Assembly: GCF_000003815.2 (NCBI RefSeq)
Contig: NC_049982.1
Span: forward strand, 191,209-255,208
Direction: 5' to 3'
Length of the DNA stretch: 64,000 bases
Source of the DNA: Branchiostoma floridae
Lineage: Eukaryota; Chordata; Leptocardii; Amphioxiformes; Branchiostomatidae
The notes below the pieces were generated by a model. It saw nothing but the letters and a program-made list of their open reading frames with translations. It was not told the DNA's origin and made no database searches. The translations under genes and the position numbers were made by a program. How positions within the stretch are numbered: the stretch's first letter is position 1; every line of letters begins with the position of its first letter. Below, piece by piece: positions 15,301 through 30,300 of the stretch.

Positions 15301-18300
15301 TTCTTAGAGGTCCTAAAGTCTAAAGCATAGGTCAAAGCTTTGCCTGGTGCGTAAAATAGAGCATTAAATTCAAAGTTCAAAGTTCAGTGACCCAAAACGA
15401 CCTCCAATACGCACATAGAACAGCGGGCGATTTGAAGCGTTTTGCACACGGTCATCCCAAATAATTGAGATATTTTTAAGGCGAACTAATGTAATTTTCG
15501 TGTGCATATATTTTTTTCTTGATGTGATAATCATATCGTGCGTTATGTTGGATGAAATTTGTGTTGTTTTTTTCACACCGCCACGGCTCGCGCGGGCCGG
15601 AGTGTGGGCGGAGCACTCTGGCCTGGCAACGCGGATACTACCCTAGCAACGTGACCACCGTGGACCAGTTACTATGCTATGATTTGTGACCACTACACTA
15701 AAATAAGGGCCACTACGCTAATTTTTACGCTAATTTTTAACTAGGGTAGAGGTGCTTTGCTATCATTTCCTTGTTCAACAATGTCTGTAGTGATCAATAT
15801 TAATGTCTGAACAATGAAAAATTATGATATGCCCCTTCAAATTAGATGTGATGTTAACAGAGTGCCAACTTTTAACTCTACTTTTTCAAAATCTCACCGT
15901 GGAAGGGCCAAGACCCCCCTTCCACACCAATCTCCTGATTGGTCGCTTCGCTACCATGCCATTCCCACTACGTATACGCTAAAATGAAATCCTGGCTAGA
16001 ACCCTGGTACCCACCCCTAGTTATCATGCTTTCTTACCAGAAGAAGTAGAAGATTGATTCATCAGAAGAACAAAGCATATAACCTGATTTCCATCCTCCT
16101 TTATCTCCTGTTTTTCCAGTAATATTTGGTCGCATCCTCACAAACTATTCCGGTTCCTGTCCCTATTAGATTATTTATTCCTAAGTGACACTTCCTGTAT
16201 TATTTTGGGCATCACATATTTCTCAGAAGTGGTGTAATGGAATATTAGCAAATGCCTGTTCAAATGCTGTTACCGTGGCGATACAAAACAGTCCGACTCT
16301 GAGTAAATCTTTCACAAAATAGCATGTTTCAGGCAAATACAAATGTAGACAGACGCTATATCCAGAAAAGGAAGAGATCAGAGGATTAAACCGGAGCTGG
16401 GAGAAGTCCATTATTGAAGTGGGAAGTTACAACCAGACTCCTCCGAATAATAGACTCTGTACACTTTGTAACTCCAACCGTATAGAGAATGAAGTCCATT
16501 TTATATTAGAGTTTTCTTTATACAATGATATACGCAACTCTTTTATCTCAACGTAGATACACGATGTAAACAGTCAACTAACGACAACCTGTTTGTACGT
16601 ATAATGACAACCACAGACAACATTGTCCAACAAAAACTCTGTGAGTTCGTATACACATGTTTTAAGAAAAGGGATAAGGCATGTAAACGCTAGATATAGT
16701 GATGGCATAGCTCTAGATCACAGTATTACAATCGAAACAATTAAGAACACTTACCTAATCATCATAATTAGTGAGTACATGTATATAAACCTGTATCTGA
16801 ATTTTTTGTAAGTTGGTACCCACCCCTAGTTATCATGCTTTCATACCAGAAGAAGAACAAGTGGAAGAATGGTTTAGAAGAAGAAGAAAACATGTAACCC
16901 GATTTTCATCCTCTTTCATCTCCTGTTTTTCCAGTAATATTTGGTCGCTTCCTCACAAACTATTCTGGTTCCTGTCCCTATTAGATTATTTGGTCCTAAG
17001 TGATCTTTCCTGTATTATTTTGGGAATCAAGTATTTCCTTGAAGTGATGTAATGGAGAACAAATGCCTCTTCAAATGCTATTACCATGGCGATACAAAAC
17101 TTCCAACTCTGAGCAAATGTCTTATAACAGTGCATGTTTCAAGCAAATAGTCAGACGCCGTTATCCGGAAAGGGGAGTGATCAGAGTAGCAAACCCCAGC
17201 TGGGATACATTAAATTTTGTATGTCCATACATGGAGGCTACATAACCTCCTTGGTCCATGGTGGTTACACATCCAGGCAGGCTCTTAGCCAGGCAGCCAT
17301 ACAGGCGTACAATGCATACATTGTACGACCTGTTAAAAAAATAACTCAAATTGTAAGGCCTTACACTGGGGAGCACATCCTCTGACAAGCATGAAATTCT
17401 GATTGACCAGGGATGCTACAGGTCTCATGTGGCTGTCTGACAGTAAATTTGCTTCATTGCCCAAAATTTGCACCTCAAGATGTGGGGAATTGTGTTTCAG
17501 AGAGTTATAAATTTTTAAATTTTCTGAGTGAGGATGTCCCCAGACCCCCTACAATACTCATACCTGCAGCGGTCGCCGAACTGCAAAAAATTTGGACACC
17601 CTATGATAATATCCTAGCTAAAAGCCTGCATCCAGGTCATAAGATATGAAAGGTATATTTAAGTCAAGCAAATTGATATGCATCAGCTACATCATGTATT
17701 TTCAGTGGCGGGAGTAAGATCTAAGGTTTACAGGGCTTTAGGGTTAGGCAAAAACAGAGACCACGGCCATTTTGAAAATAAATAAATTTTGATAACCAAA
17801 TTGCTTGTAGTAAAGGCTTAGTAACATCGCAGAGCTGGAAAAAGTTGAATACCTGGCCATCATCCTACGCAGGGACATCCAACGGCGAAACCGGCTGTCT
17901 GGATGTACCCTGCTTTCTCAACCATCACTCTTAGTTCCTGTGGACGTCACCCCCAAACTAGCTGTCAGCCAATCAGAGAATAGGCCTTTCAAATGGGGTC
18001 TTGCATATAAGCTCATTAATGTTAAGAAGCAGGGCGGTCAGGAACTAAGGGTGACAGTTGAGAAAGCAGGGTACATCCAGACAGGCGGTGTCGCTGTTGG
18101 ATTTCTCCATGTACGAGGATGATACCTGACAAATTGCAAACTATTTCCACATCTAGCCTCGCAGTCTTATTCAATACAGATATTGTAACTTTCTTAATGA
18201 AATAATAAATGTTAATTTTACTATGCTTGATGAATAAACAAATGAATGTCTGACCTTGTTGATGACATGAACGTTGCTCTCCGCCACCCCGAGAGCAGCA

Positions 18301-21300
18301 GCGAAGCCGGACTTTAGCCGCGCCGACAGAGACTGGTTGGCTGGAAGCTTGCTTGGATTGGAAACAGTCTGTGGGAAAAAAGTTACACTTTTACAAATTC
18401 TCTAATCTTTTGTGTTGTATACAATAAATTGAATAATTCCCAATGTTGTGTAATACCAAGCATGCAGGGCAACTGCCGCATGGCTAATAACTCCAACAAG
18501 TTCCTACTAGTACTTGTGTCCAGAGTTGGATGTTAAGCTTAAGTACTTGATCAAGTACATGTACATGTAGCTCAACACTACAGCAAGACATTAGCTGCTT
18601 GGTGGCTGGACACGAAATCTACCAGCACTTAAGGTGCTGTGTGACAAAGAACTCATGAGTACAAGGGTTACAGTTACTTTAGTTTTAACTCTTTGCTTAC
18701 ATGATACAGTGTTACACAGCTATGTGACATTTTGCTGGCAATATATAAGGCCAGGTAAGGTAATATATAATACTAAAATAAAGACTATCCACTTTTCAAC
18801 AAAAAGCAAACCTAACAAATCCAGCTTTGCAGTGGGGGTAAAGACGTGGGATTGGAAATGCACTTGTAGGTAAATGTGTTTTGCTTTGAAGTGATGGCTC
18901 AACCATGCTAGAAAAAGCCAAGATCCGGAGCTTTCAGCCTCCTAGAAAAAAAGTACTGTAATGCATTTAAGTTCGCGGGGATATAATTTCGTGTTAGCAG
19001 GAAAAAGGACTTTTCGCAGCGGTTTTAAGTTCGCCGTAATGCCATAGACTGCAGTCTAATACCACAATAGTAAAATGTTTGCCGTGAAGTGGTCATCGCA
19101 AAAAACGCGAACATTTCTGCATTTGAATTTTAAAGTAACAAAGAAGAGTAGTATACAGTGAGACCAAGGAGGTTTTATCCTTGATAAAACCTCCTTGAGC
19201 TAACATCATGAATAATGTTCCCTGGAGTGAAATTCACCACGCGAGGGCCGGCACTCATTTGTTCCGGGGGACCTCCCAGACACCTATGCACCCTCCCACG
19301 CACGCACGCCTACTGCCTCATTATGCACCAGTAGGCTACCAGCGTACTGTATAATCTCCAAGCAGATCCTACAGTAGCATAAGATAGAGAAAGCTGGCAG
19401 AGGAGTGAAGCTGGCTTAGGAGTGTGTTTTGCTACCAGGGACCTGCCTCAACTGAAACAGGGCGGAGCATTTCTATTCAACAATGGTGTTGCTGCCCCTC
19501 CCTGTTGCCAAGTACTAATGATTTTACGAGCGACTTATATATAATAACACTGGGACAAAGTCAGTGACCAGCACATGTCCCAGTTGGAAGTTAGCACCAA
19601 ACAGGAATGAGGGCAATTAGCACCTACACTGCAAGCACAGTTTGATTGGGAAACAATCAGATGTTAATAGCCATTGTTCTAGCCAACTGGGGACAGATTC
19701 TACATGGCAAATGTATACCTCTTGGCTGCACTCCTTGGACAGTTTGGTGCTAATTTTTATGCCATTGTAGGATCTGCTTGGAGATTACGTACTGTAGTAC
19801 AAGGCTGCAAACTATGCATGGGTGGGTACCAGTACAGAAAATTCAGGTCCAGGTACGGTCCAGGTACGGTCCAGGTCCAGATGATCAGGTCCTGGTCTGA
19901 ACCTGGATCTAACTGTTTGTGAATTATAATGGCGATACTCAAACAATGGTCCATTTTGCTTCAAACTTTGAATCAAAGGAATCTGTTGGTGTAGTTACTC
20001 CTATCTTCACATAAACATTGCTAACTGCCTCTGTTAAATTAGACTTGTTTGACGGTAGAAACTTCAATTGATAAAAAATGACTGTTCTTTAGATACTTTG
20101 CTCTATTTCCTTGGACAAAAAGCCTCAAAACACATGCACACCTGCCACCATAGTGCGTGTATAATCAAATTTACAGTATGCAAGAGAAATGGCAACAACA
20201 AGAAATGGTACCAGGCATAACCTTTTTTGCATCCTGTTTACATAATGCTTCTTGGATCAATACAGAAAATGAGCCAATCCATTTTTGTAAAGTTTGAACT
20301 TTGCTTCATTCTGTAAAGATGTTTATTTTGTATTTATTAAGTTTCTGATGTAGTTTTCTATGACCGCGCATTCTCTTAATGTATATTTAATTGTGCAAAA
20401 TATGTATAACAAAAACAAACTCTGTTATGACAGGCCAGAGTCACTGGATATCCGAGAAACTCTGAATATTCAGAATCTTTGAACATGTATGAATTATGCA
20501 AAAAGAAAAATAGGGAAAAAAGAAAAGAACGTATAATTATGATCCGCGTTGTTCAGTCAAAAATTTGGTTAGTCCAATTTATTTGTGCTGAAAACCACTG
20601 TTTAACTCTTTCCAGAACGACTTCTAATACCAACACAGATGAACTTTCAAGCTAATGTAGTCCACAGTTTGCTTCTATAATGTTATGACAAGCCAGAGTG
20701 GATTGTTAATTACTTGACAAAGACTGGTGTTGTTCAGTCAAAAATGTTTTCCCTATTTTTCTTTTCATTACTTGATGAAGACTGGCGTTGTGCAGTCAAA
20801 TATTTGGTTAGTCCAATTTTTTGTGTTGAAAATCACAGTACTGTTTAACTCTTTCCAAAATGACTTCTACCAACACAGATGAACTTCCAAGCTAATGTAG
20901 TCTGCAGTTTGCTTCTATACTGTTATGACAAGCTAGAGTCTTGGTTAGTCCAATTTTTTGCATTGAAAATCACAGTTTAGCTCTTCCAGAATGACTTCTA
21001 CCAATACAGATGAGCTTCCAAGCTAATAGTCTGCAGTTTGCTTCTATACTGTTATGACAAGCCGGAGTGGATTGCCCGTTCTTGACAAAGACAGGTGTTG
21101 TTCTGAGAATCTGAGTCAAAAAATGTCTTGCCTATTTTTCTTTTCATCACTTGATGAAGACTGGCGTTGTTCAGTCAAAAATTTGGTTAATAGCCATTTT
21201 TTGTTGTTGAAAATCACAGTTTAACTTTTTCCCGGAATGACTTCTACCGACACAGATGAACTTCCAAGCTAATGTAGTTGGTAGCTAACTCTGTAATCTT

Positions 21301-24300
21301 ATGACAAGCCAGAGTCTCTGGATAATTTGGTTAGTCCAATTTTTTTGTGTTGAAAATCACAGTTTAACACTTTCCAGAATGACTTTTACCAAGCTGAACA
21401 GTCACAGATGAACTTCCGAGCTAATGTAGTTCGCAGTTTGCCTCTATACTATTATGACATGTCTCTGGATAATATTCCGCCCACACACTGCGTAAAAAAA
21501 AACGCCACCGGGGGCCGTGAGTCGTGACCGTCTGGGCCGCCCACGCGCTCACGTTACCTCGCATGCTGCTAGCTGCACAGATCTAACAGTACCATAACCA
21601 ATGAATATGGGTGTGTGCCTGTGCCTAACAGTTCACAGTGTACTTAGTAATTCGTAGTTTCCAACACTAGCATAGAGTGGTATTTGTTGCCGTCAACTAC
21701 AGTAGGAGCATGCATCATGACATTACATGTACACTAGAATGTACAATGTCATGTACATCCACTTCAATGACCACTTGATACCCATAGACTATTAAAAAAA
21801 ATACCCAGTGGATAAAGTTGAACTAGTGTTACTTGTTCCTGTAACTGTACAATGTACTGTCTTGTACCTGTATTATTCTGTACATGCATATACAATAGAG
21901 TACCATGACCAATCAGGGCTCAAAATACTGGGTGCATGTGCACCCTGGTGCACCTAAAATTGGAGCTGTGCATCCAAAATTCTGTGGGTGCACCAGTGCA
22001 CACAAACGTTCTTGCAGATTTACACACGCATATGTAAAGACATCAGAATCTGATCTCTTTAGTGTAACTTTATGCACCATACTCTCAATATGGAATTGCT
22101 GGAAAGATAATAGAATGTCTGTCATAGTAGTCTTGTTTAAGAATTTGAAGTTGGACTTTGGTTTCATCGAAAATTTTGCCACTCCAAAACTTTTTTTTAA
22201 AAAGGTTGGGTGAAACCAGCACACCTAATCTCCCAAAATAAATATCGAGCCCTGCCTTGCACTGCTGCTAGCTGCACAGATCAGTAACAATGAATGAATG
22301 AATGAATGAATGAATGAATTTATTGCTCAACAATCGCACAGGGTACAATGTATGGCAAATAATAACAACTAATAGCTATACAGACAGTAGTACTAAGAGG
22401 CTACATACAAAACAACAACAAAACATTATCGATAATAGTACAGTTATGTATGATTAATCTGATCTCGCATTTGGAATACATTACAAAGAAACTGGCCTAC
22501 GTAAACGGATATATGAGTTGAACATGAGAGCAATACATGGAAAATATTGCTTTCTGCACCAGCGAGAGAGATGTGTGTTTTGGTTCTAATATTCTTAAAC
22601 AATGTTTCTCTCTCTTTACTGTAGGTGGGACATTTCATAACAAAGTGGAATTCATCTTCTATATTTTCATGACATGTAGGACACAGTCTCTGAGTGGCTG
22701 GTGTGTTACGGTGACGACCTTTTTCAATTTCTAAGCAATGTGCACTTATTCATGACCAATGAATATGGGTGTGTACCGATCCTTGGCCTCCTGTACCAAC
22801 TGTGTAAGTACTATACTTGCTAGTCTGTAATAGTAATTTGTACTTTCCTACATGTAGCACTATATAATATATAGTGTTAATGACATGCTAGACCCTATAT
22901 GTTGATTTAATCACACCTATAGATATCCATATATGTGTGTTTAGTTGTACTGTAAGTAGTTGTTATACATGTAGACCTTACGAAAGTCGCTGTACTTTTG
23001 TCGTGTCAATAAAGATTGTTTTATAATAGAGTGGAATATACATTCAACTACAATTAAGGAGCACCCTCATAGCAAAAATATGCAAAATAACTGCTCTGCT
23101 ATTAGAAAGAATACCCAAACCAAATGATTAGCCTACTCCATTGCATCTACTATTATGTTAGCCCTTATTCAATTGTTATGCTACCTCGGTTGTTAATAGC
23201 TTCATCCTATACCTCTATTTTGTACTTTGTGAAATAGTTGTTGCCATACATTGTACCGCGAACAATTGTCGTGCAATAAAGTTCTTCATATGTAATGTTA
23301 CATCCATTTGATATCCGTAAACACAGTTTATGAAAATAACAAAGGTCACTCCGCAGATATTTAGGTGAAGTTAGAGAGAGAGACTCAGAGAGCTGGTTTA
23401 TTTAAACACACAATTTCAGGTACAAGATGATAGTTCGAAGACTAAATTGCCTCATACAATGTTCACAAAGGACATGGTGTTTCTGTAACTGTACTTGTAC
23501 TTGAACCTGTATTTTTCTGTACAATGACTGAATGAGTTGTTAAAAGGTTCTGATCCAAAATACCTGAATGTCTGTAAACCTCAGTAACTTGGGATTATTC
23601 CGATGTGCACCTGAAAATGTACCTGTACTCTGGGCTTTGTCTAAAGAGGATTACAGCATCACAAGCTGTGGCCACATGCCCTGCCCATGCACCCCCTTAC
23701 CCTGGGGAGCAGATACTCTGGCAAGCATAAAAATTCTGAATAGACATTATGATGACGGGCATAATCTTCGTGATCACCTGTGACCTGTCTGACAGTACTT
23801 TTGTCCCTTGGGAAGCCTTACAATGTCCCATTTTAACTGTCTCATCTTAACTGTTATTGTCCACACCATGGTAAGGAGGACCCCCCTTCTATTCCACCCC
23901 CCTGCTTGGTTGCTCCGCATCCTTGCAATGCCTCCCCTTTGCAATTTTTTCCTAAAGAAAATACCACAGTGTACTTACATTTAACCTACTTATGGTATCT
24001 TGTCAGGTACAAGAAATGATATGTAGAATTGTTTAGGTACAGATCCATGTCTAACAACGAGGGCTGCGCAAATCACAGCTCCTAATTACAAATACAGTAG
24101 AAGCCAGTTAATTGCACAACGGATAACTGCACACTTCTGTTAATTGCACGTTATCCCAAAGTTCCGTAATGATGCGGTCCAGCTGAATAACTTCGCTTTG
24201 TTGCACCATCCGGATAATTGCACAAAATGTACTGGCAAATGGGGAGTGCAATTAAACGGCTTCTACTGTACATGATTCATGTACTAAATGGTATGATTTA

Positions 24301-27300
24301 AATTGCATTCCATATGCATGATTTCACACATTTCCAGTCCTTACGTTAAATTTTATGTTATGCAATCGTCTCTTGCCGAGGTTACATAAGCAGCTCACAC
24401 CCACACAATCACGAGGGGACACAGATGCTACATACACATGACTTTGTTTGACAGGAAGTTTGGTGATTAACATCAAGGACTTATCCATGCAGGTGGCAAA
24501 TGTTTTAGAAGCATTTGGATTTATTTTGGGTAAAAATGGTGTGAAGAATACTTGAATGTGTTTAAGTCTCTTTACTTTAGGCCTGAGGAGTAAGGTTGCA
24601 AATCTATTACAGTCAAACCTGTAATAGCGGCCACCTTTGCATAGCAGCCACCTGGCCATAGTGGCCACATTTTGTCGGTTCCTTGGATTCGTAATGATTA
24701 AGAAATAGGCTTAGCGGCCACCTGTCCAACGCGGCCACGACCACGCGATTCCCGGTTGCGCTGATAAAGAATCAGGGCCTATTGCAACCATACTGCAGCC
24801 TTATGTTACCCTGTACCGAGTTTGAAATTGTAGTTTGCGAGGATTCGGAGTTCCTGACAGGGTCATTTTGGCGGTAGCACAAGGTATGCATGCCTTGAGC
24901 ATTAAAGTGCAAGTCTTTACCAATGAAGTTACCGATTGAAACAATGTTACTTGGTGAGAAAGATTAGTGGGAACTGAAATCATGTGTAGCTTGCTCATGG
25001 TCAATTGATCAACATTTTCTCTATAGTGGCCACCTGTCTATAGTGGCCATATTTCTCCAGTTCCTTGAGTGGCCGCTATAGACAGGTTTGACTGTATATA
25101 ACTCTTGCGGGGGGTGCGGGAGTAGGGATTGGGTGGGGCACACAACGGAAAATGATGAAAGAGATGATTTTTAAGAAGGGGTTGACAGATTGCTATTATC
25201 TGTTAACATTGGTTAATGCTAGTTCACCTTTATCCGCGGGGTAACCTATATCCGATGTTTAGCAAAACAGTGTATCTAGGCACATCCATTTGACGGGTGG
25301 TAGTTTGAAACTTCAATGTACTGAATATATTGAAATTTTAAACCAACGTCCGTCAATGTGATATCCACAAATACCCTGTTTTTAAAAGCAACGGATATAG
25401 GTTACCCAAAACGGATAAAGGTGAACTAGCGTTATATAGTATAGCTTAACGGATATAACAGATAGTGAGTGAGTGAGTATAGTAGTAATTGACATTAGAT
25501 AGCGTTTGTTCAAATTTGCATTGTTAGATCGTTTTTGGAATAAATTTGACTCACCACAACAAGTACATACTGGCTTGGCACTTCGGCGGCCTCTGTGGCG
25601 ATGGCTCTCGTGTCCTGTCCTGCCTCCTGCACGATTATCGTCCGCTTCTCGGCGTCACCGCTGGCACCTTCCCCGCTGACATGGGCTGCCTCATCACTGG
25701 GTGCTTCTGTAACAAGTTCAAACAGCAGTGAAATATTTGTGATATTCCATAGGAGTTATTAAATTGACATGTTAAACTAGTTTTTTTTTTTTTTCTAGTT
25801 AGCTGTACTTGTATTGAATTGTTCATTCTAGTGATGCTGAATCAATTAAGAAGAGTGCTGGATGTCATTCGAAACGTCCGGAAGTAAGTTATTTTTCCAG
25901 TAACTGCTGTAGAGTTGAATTGTGATGAATTCAAAAAACTGTTACAATCATGAAAATGGTACAGTGGCCGAGTGGGTGGTTGTGGTAGGTTGTGAGTTCC
26001 ATCCCTGGCTGAATCATGTAAAGTACTGGGAAACAACAGTGAATATTTTGTGATGAATTCGAAGAACTCTTACGATCATGAAAAGGTGCAATGGGCAAGT
26101 GGGTAGTGTGTCCTCCTTGTATTTGGTAGGTCAATTTCAATAGTCCATTATTTCTAATGCCAGGTGCATACATGTGTATCAGCCAGCTCAATTCACTCTT
26201 TACATAATGTACTTTTAGCCTGCAAAATGTCGTGATGAATAAAGTTTAAAGTTCAAGTACTGTAAATGCATATGATTTCGCGGGATTTAACTTTGCGGTG
26301 GATGGAAAAAGGACTTTTCACGGTGGTTTTAAGTTTGCAGTAGCACCTGGTATACACTGTATTCTCTTACTGCTATGGAAAAATGTTTGCGGTGGTTTTA
26401 AATTCACGGCAAAGCAGCCAGCCAGCGAACATTAAACCACCGCAAAAGTTTCTGCATTTACAATACTTATCTTTGATGTAGAGAATATTTTGTACGAAAT
26501 GCTAGTTTTGTTTGATAATATTATAGTCATTACTTCTCATATAACTTTAAAGCTTTCTTGTTCCAACTGAAATGTCAAATATTCCTTTAAAGAGACCACA
26601 AGTCCCGCCCGTGCTTCACTGCTGTAGCATGCATTTCACTACAAACTCTCTCAGGAAATTGGTGGAAAAAAAAAGGCGGAATCATACAAACGCTACAAAG
26701 GACGTCATGGACCTAATTATATTTTTGTCACTTCCTTTTGATCCTTGGAATCTTGAACAACTCAAAGAGAAGTAACGCTACCAGCTGTTGGGATTTGAAC
26801 TAAAAACTGTAAATAAGCTCTTTAATCTGGGTCAAATAGTCTATTCACCCTCTACACTGGTTAAAATATAGCATAGGGATCCAAATCATTAAGCATAGGG
26901 GGGCACTGCACTCAAACTCAAAGTATGCTAGCTAGAAAACTGCAATGACATAACGAACTCAACGTGATGCAGATTTGAATTTTGAGACCATAATTTCCTA
27001 ACTTCTTATATTAGTAACAGTACACCAAGCCTACAATCTTTATTCATATCATCTATATTCATTTTTTGCTGGCAATTTTGAAGTCGCTATTTTTCTGCAA
27101 ACTGCAGCTTAACACTCTAATCAACTGTGTGATTGTTTGATGTTCGATCAGCTTTGAAAAAGACGGCGACTCAGTCGAACTTAAGAAGATCAAAGACAAC
27201 AAAGTGCAAAGTAGATCTTTGATGTCCCCTAACTAACCCCTAAGGACTTCCTATAGTCACCTTTAATATCCGCCTGATCAAAGTAATAAAGCAAATTCAC

Positions 27301-30300
27301 GCATCCTGTTTTTCATTTAGGACCAAAAAAACTAGGACAACTTTGAAGAAAAAACAAGCATGCAATCTGTAACCTAGAAATTTCTTTCCAGTAAAATACA
27401 TGAACATAATCCACACATTGTCACTGTTGAATAATACACCATACAGAGTAGCTTATGAAGTATAAAGAATATACTGAAGCTGGGTTTGAAACTTTTTTTT
27501 GCTCGCAAAAAATTAGTCCAGTTTGATTTTTAAGAATTTGAGATGTGATAAGGATGGGAAAAGACTGTGTAAGCAGAGAAAGGAATGAATGACTGAGTGA
27601 ATGAACAACTGAATGAATGAATGAATCAATCAATCAATCAGGCAAGCAAGCAAGCAAGCAATCAAATCAAGTCATAATCATCTGAAATTTGCAACTGGCA
27701 CACACAGACAGATTCCAGAATAAATGGTATTTCAGCACCAAGGACAGGGGTGACTAACTGACTAACTCATCAGTTGTACACTTAAACACGTAACTGATGT
27801 AATTCAATAAGTGAGAGGCTGCACAAAAACAATATATGTTGCAATGACTAAAATAAATAACATCTCCTCAATGTCTTCTAGCACCAAGGACAGGGGTGAT
27901 TAACTGATCTCATGATTATCCAAGACATGAGTGGCTGCACACAAAAAAAAACAAAAAATATATATATATATATATATTTCAGTCGTTGCATATATATATA
28001 TATATATAAAAAAAAATATAATAAACAACATTTACTCAACCTCAATTGTGGGAAAATCAAGGTTTGGCAGTTCTTCTAGCACCAAGGACAGGGGTGATTA
28101 ACTGATCATGATTATCCAATAGTACACTAAAACGTACTGTGAGTCTGAGGCAGCAAAAAAACAGAATGTATCTTTCCTATGTTGTAACTACTAAAATAAA
28201 CCATAACTTCTACTTAACCTCAATTGTTGGAAAATCAAGTTATTAAAATGAATGGTCTCTTAGCACCAATGACAGGGATGATTATCCAATTGTACACTAA
28301 AACGTACTGTGAGTCTGAGGCTGCAAAAAAAAAAGAATGTAGCTTTCCTATGTTGTAACTACTAAAATAAACAATATATTCTAATTAAACTCAATTGTGG
28401 GAAAATCATGTCAATAAATGACCTTGTTGCTCTTGTCTTCTACCAGGAAACTAGGTCAATATAATGTGTGTCAAAGGTCAGGTGTCAGAGTTCAGGGACA
28501 AATGCCGAAGGTCATTATTGACCCGCTATTTACCTTCAACAGGGATTCCAAATACCTATAGTGCTTGCAATATGCAACAAAGAATGGCCAAAATGGATGT
28601 TTACAATTTAAGTATAATTATTATATGTATGTAAATCAGATGTGTGCAAACCCTGGGTATATACTGATTCTATTGGTAGAAAAGGCCACACGTGGCTGGG
28701 AACAAATTTGTACATGGATACAAAATGTATTCTTGTAGGGTTATGTGCACAAAGATGCTATAGAAGTATAGTACTTAGAAGCCAGTTAATTGCACACAGT
28801 TAACAGAATGACACTTCTGTTGATTGCATCATAAAATCAAACAAATCCTGTCGTGGTGCGGTTCAGGTGGATAACTTTGCCTCCTTGCACCATCCGGATG
28901 ATTACACAAAATGTGCAGTTTAATGGCTTCTAGTACACAAGAAACAAGAAAATTCTAATATATCATTAATACATTAGCATGACAAAATTTCTGATGTATT
29001 GTTTGTTTGTTGTGAAAAGATTAAAAAAATTTTGAGATGTACTCAGTTATACATACCCTGTTCTAAGTCCTGGATAAAGCTGAAGTCACGGTCAGGCAGG
29101 TCAAAGTTCGGGGCCAGAGGTGAGAGGTCATCGGCTGTTGTGGAGAGGTCGGCAGGGTCAACGATCTGGCTGGTCTGCCTGGCAAGTTGGCACACTGGTG
29201 GGGATAAGGAAAAACTGATTGCAAAGTTTCAAACAAGTTAATATTTTTTTACCTAAAGTTTATTCAACCGCGATACATCTTCGGTCTAAGCCGTTCTTCA
29301 AGATTTCAAGGTTGGAGGTCAAAGGTCTTATCTGAGTGTACAGATAATAAACTGGAATACTGGAGAAAATGAGGCATCCTAACTCTTAGTCTTAAACCCA
29401 CGGAGGTAGACAAGAAATACACTAACCTACCTATACAGGTGGTTTTGTTTTCCAGCATTGCAGGATTCTGACTATTTACCAAAAATTGACTAAACATCAG
29501 TAAAAATTGACTCAAAAGAAATGATAAAAATCTGTCCTGTTCTGAGGCCAAAGTCCGATCTAGCAAAAACAAACAAATGAAGGCAATGTTATCACACGAT
29601 CTTACATAATGCAAAGAGCTTTCAGTGCAGTTTCAACCGCTTCTGACCCTGCATTCAGTGCACTGTAATGGATACTGTCCAATGAACTCACCCAAATGTA
29701 CATGTAGTGCCTAATTGACTACGTCCTTTGGTTGTGCAAGGTTAATGAAATTTCAGACTGAACAAAATTTGGTACACAAAAGATAAATTTCCCTTTCAAA
29801 CGGTGTCTGCGACACAACTAATACATTACAGTTTTTGTGTTTTCTTTTGCTTTTTCTTTTTGCTTTGTTTATGTTAGAATCTTAGTCAAGCATAAGACAA
29901 AACAAAAAGGACACTCAGAGGCTGCACAACAAAAATCGCTGACCCATGAACAAGACTTTGAGGTCAGGTGTGTAGGGACATTGTTGTACAGGAGGACGGG
30001 TGGGTGACTTGCGGCATCAAGGTATGTTCCCGCTTCCCTTAATTCTAAGTCCATGACATAACCCTAACGTTACACACATCATGACAAGCAAAACTGCTAT
30101 TGACAGGATCAGCTGACAGGTCGGAACAGTCAATTCAAGAGTAAATCCTGCATTCCAACGGATAATCCCAACTCTAAACCCTAATCCTAAATCCGCGCGT
30201 ACAAGGTAACACCTCCCCCAATTCAAAGGGATTTTATATTGCACAGTGCCAGGTAAACTTGCAGTGCAGGGTTCGAGTCCCATATGACCGTTATCTGGGG

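Noticed and set aside
24324-24668. Minus-strand 114-codon open frame
   Set aside because: Crosses the left end of the 24610 MITE and shows no protein resemblance.
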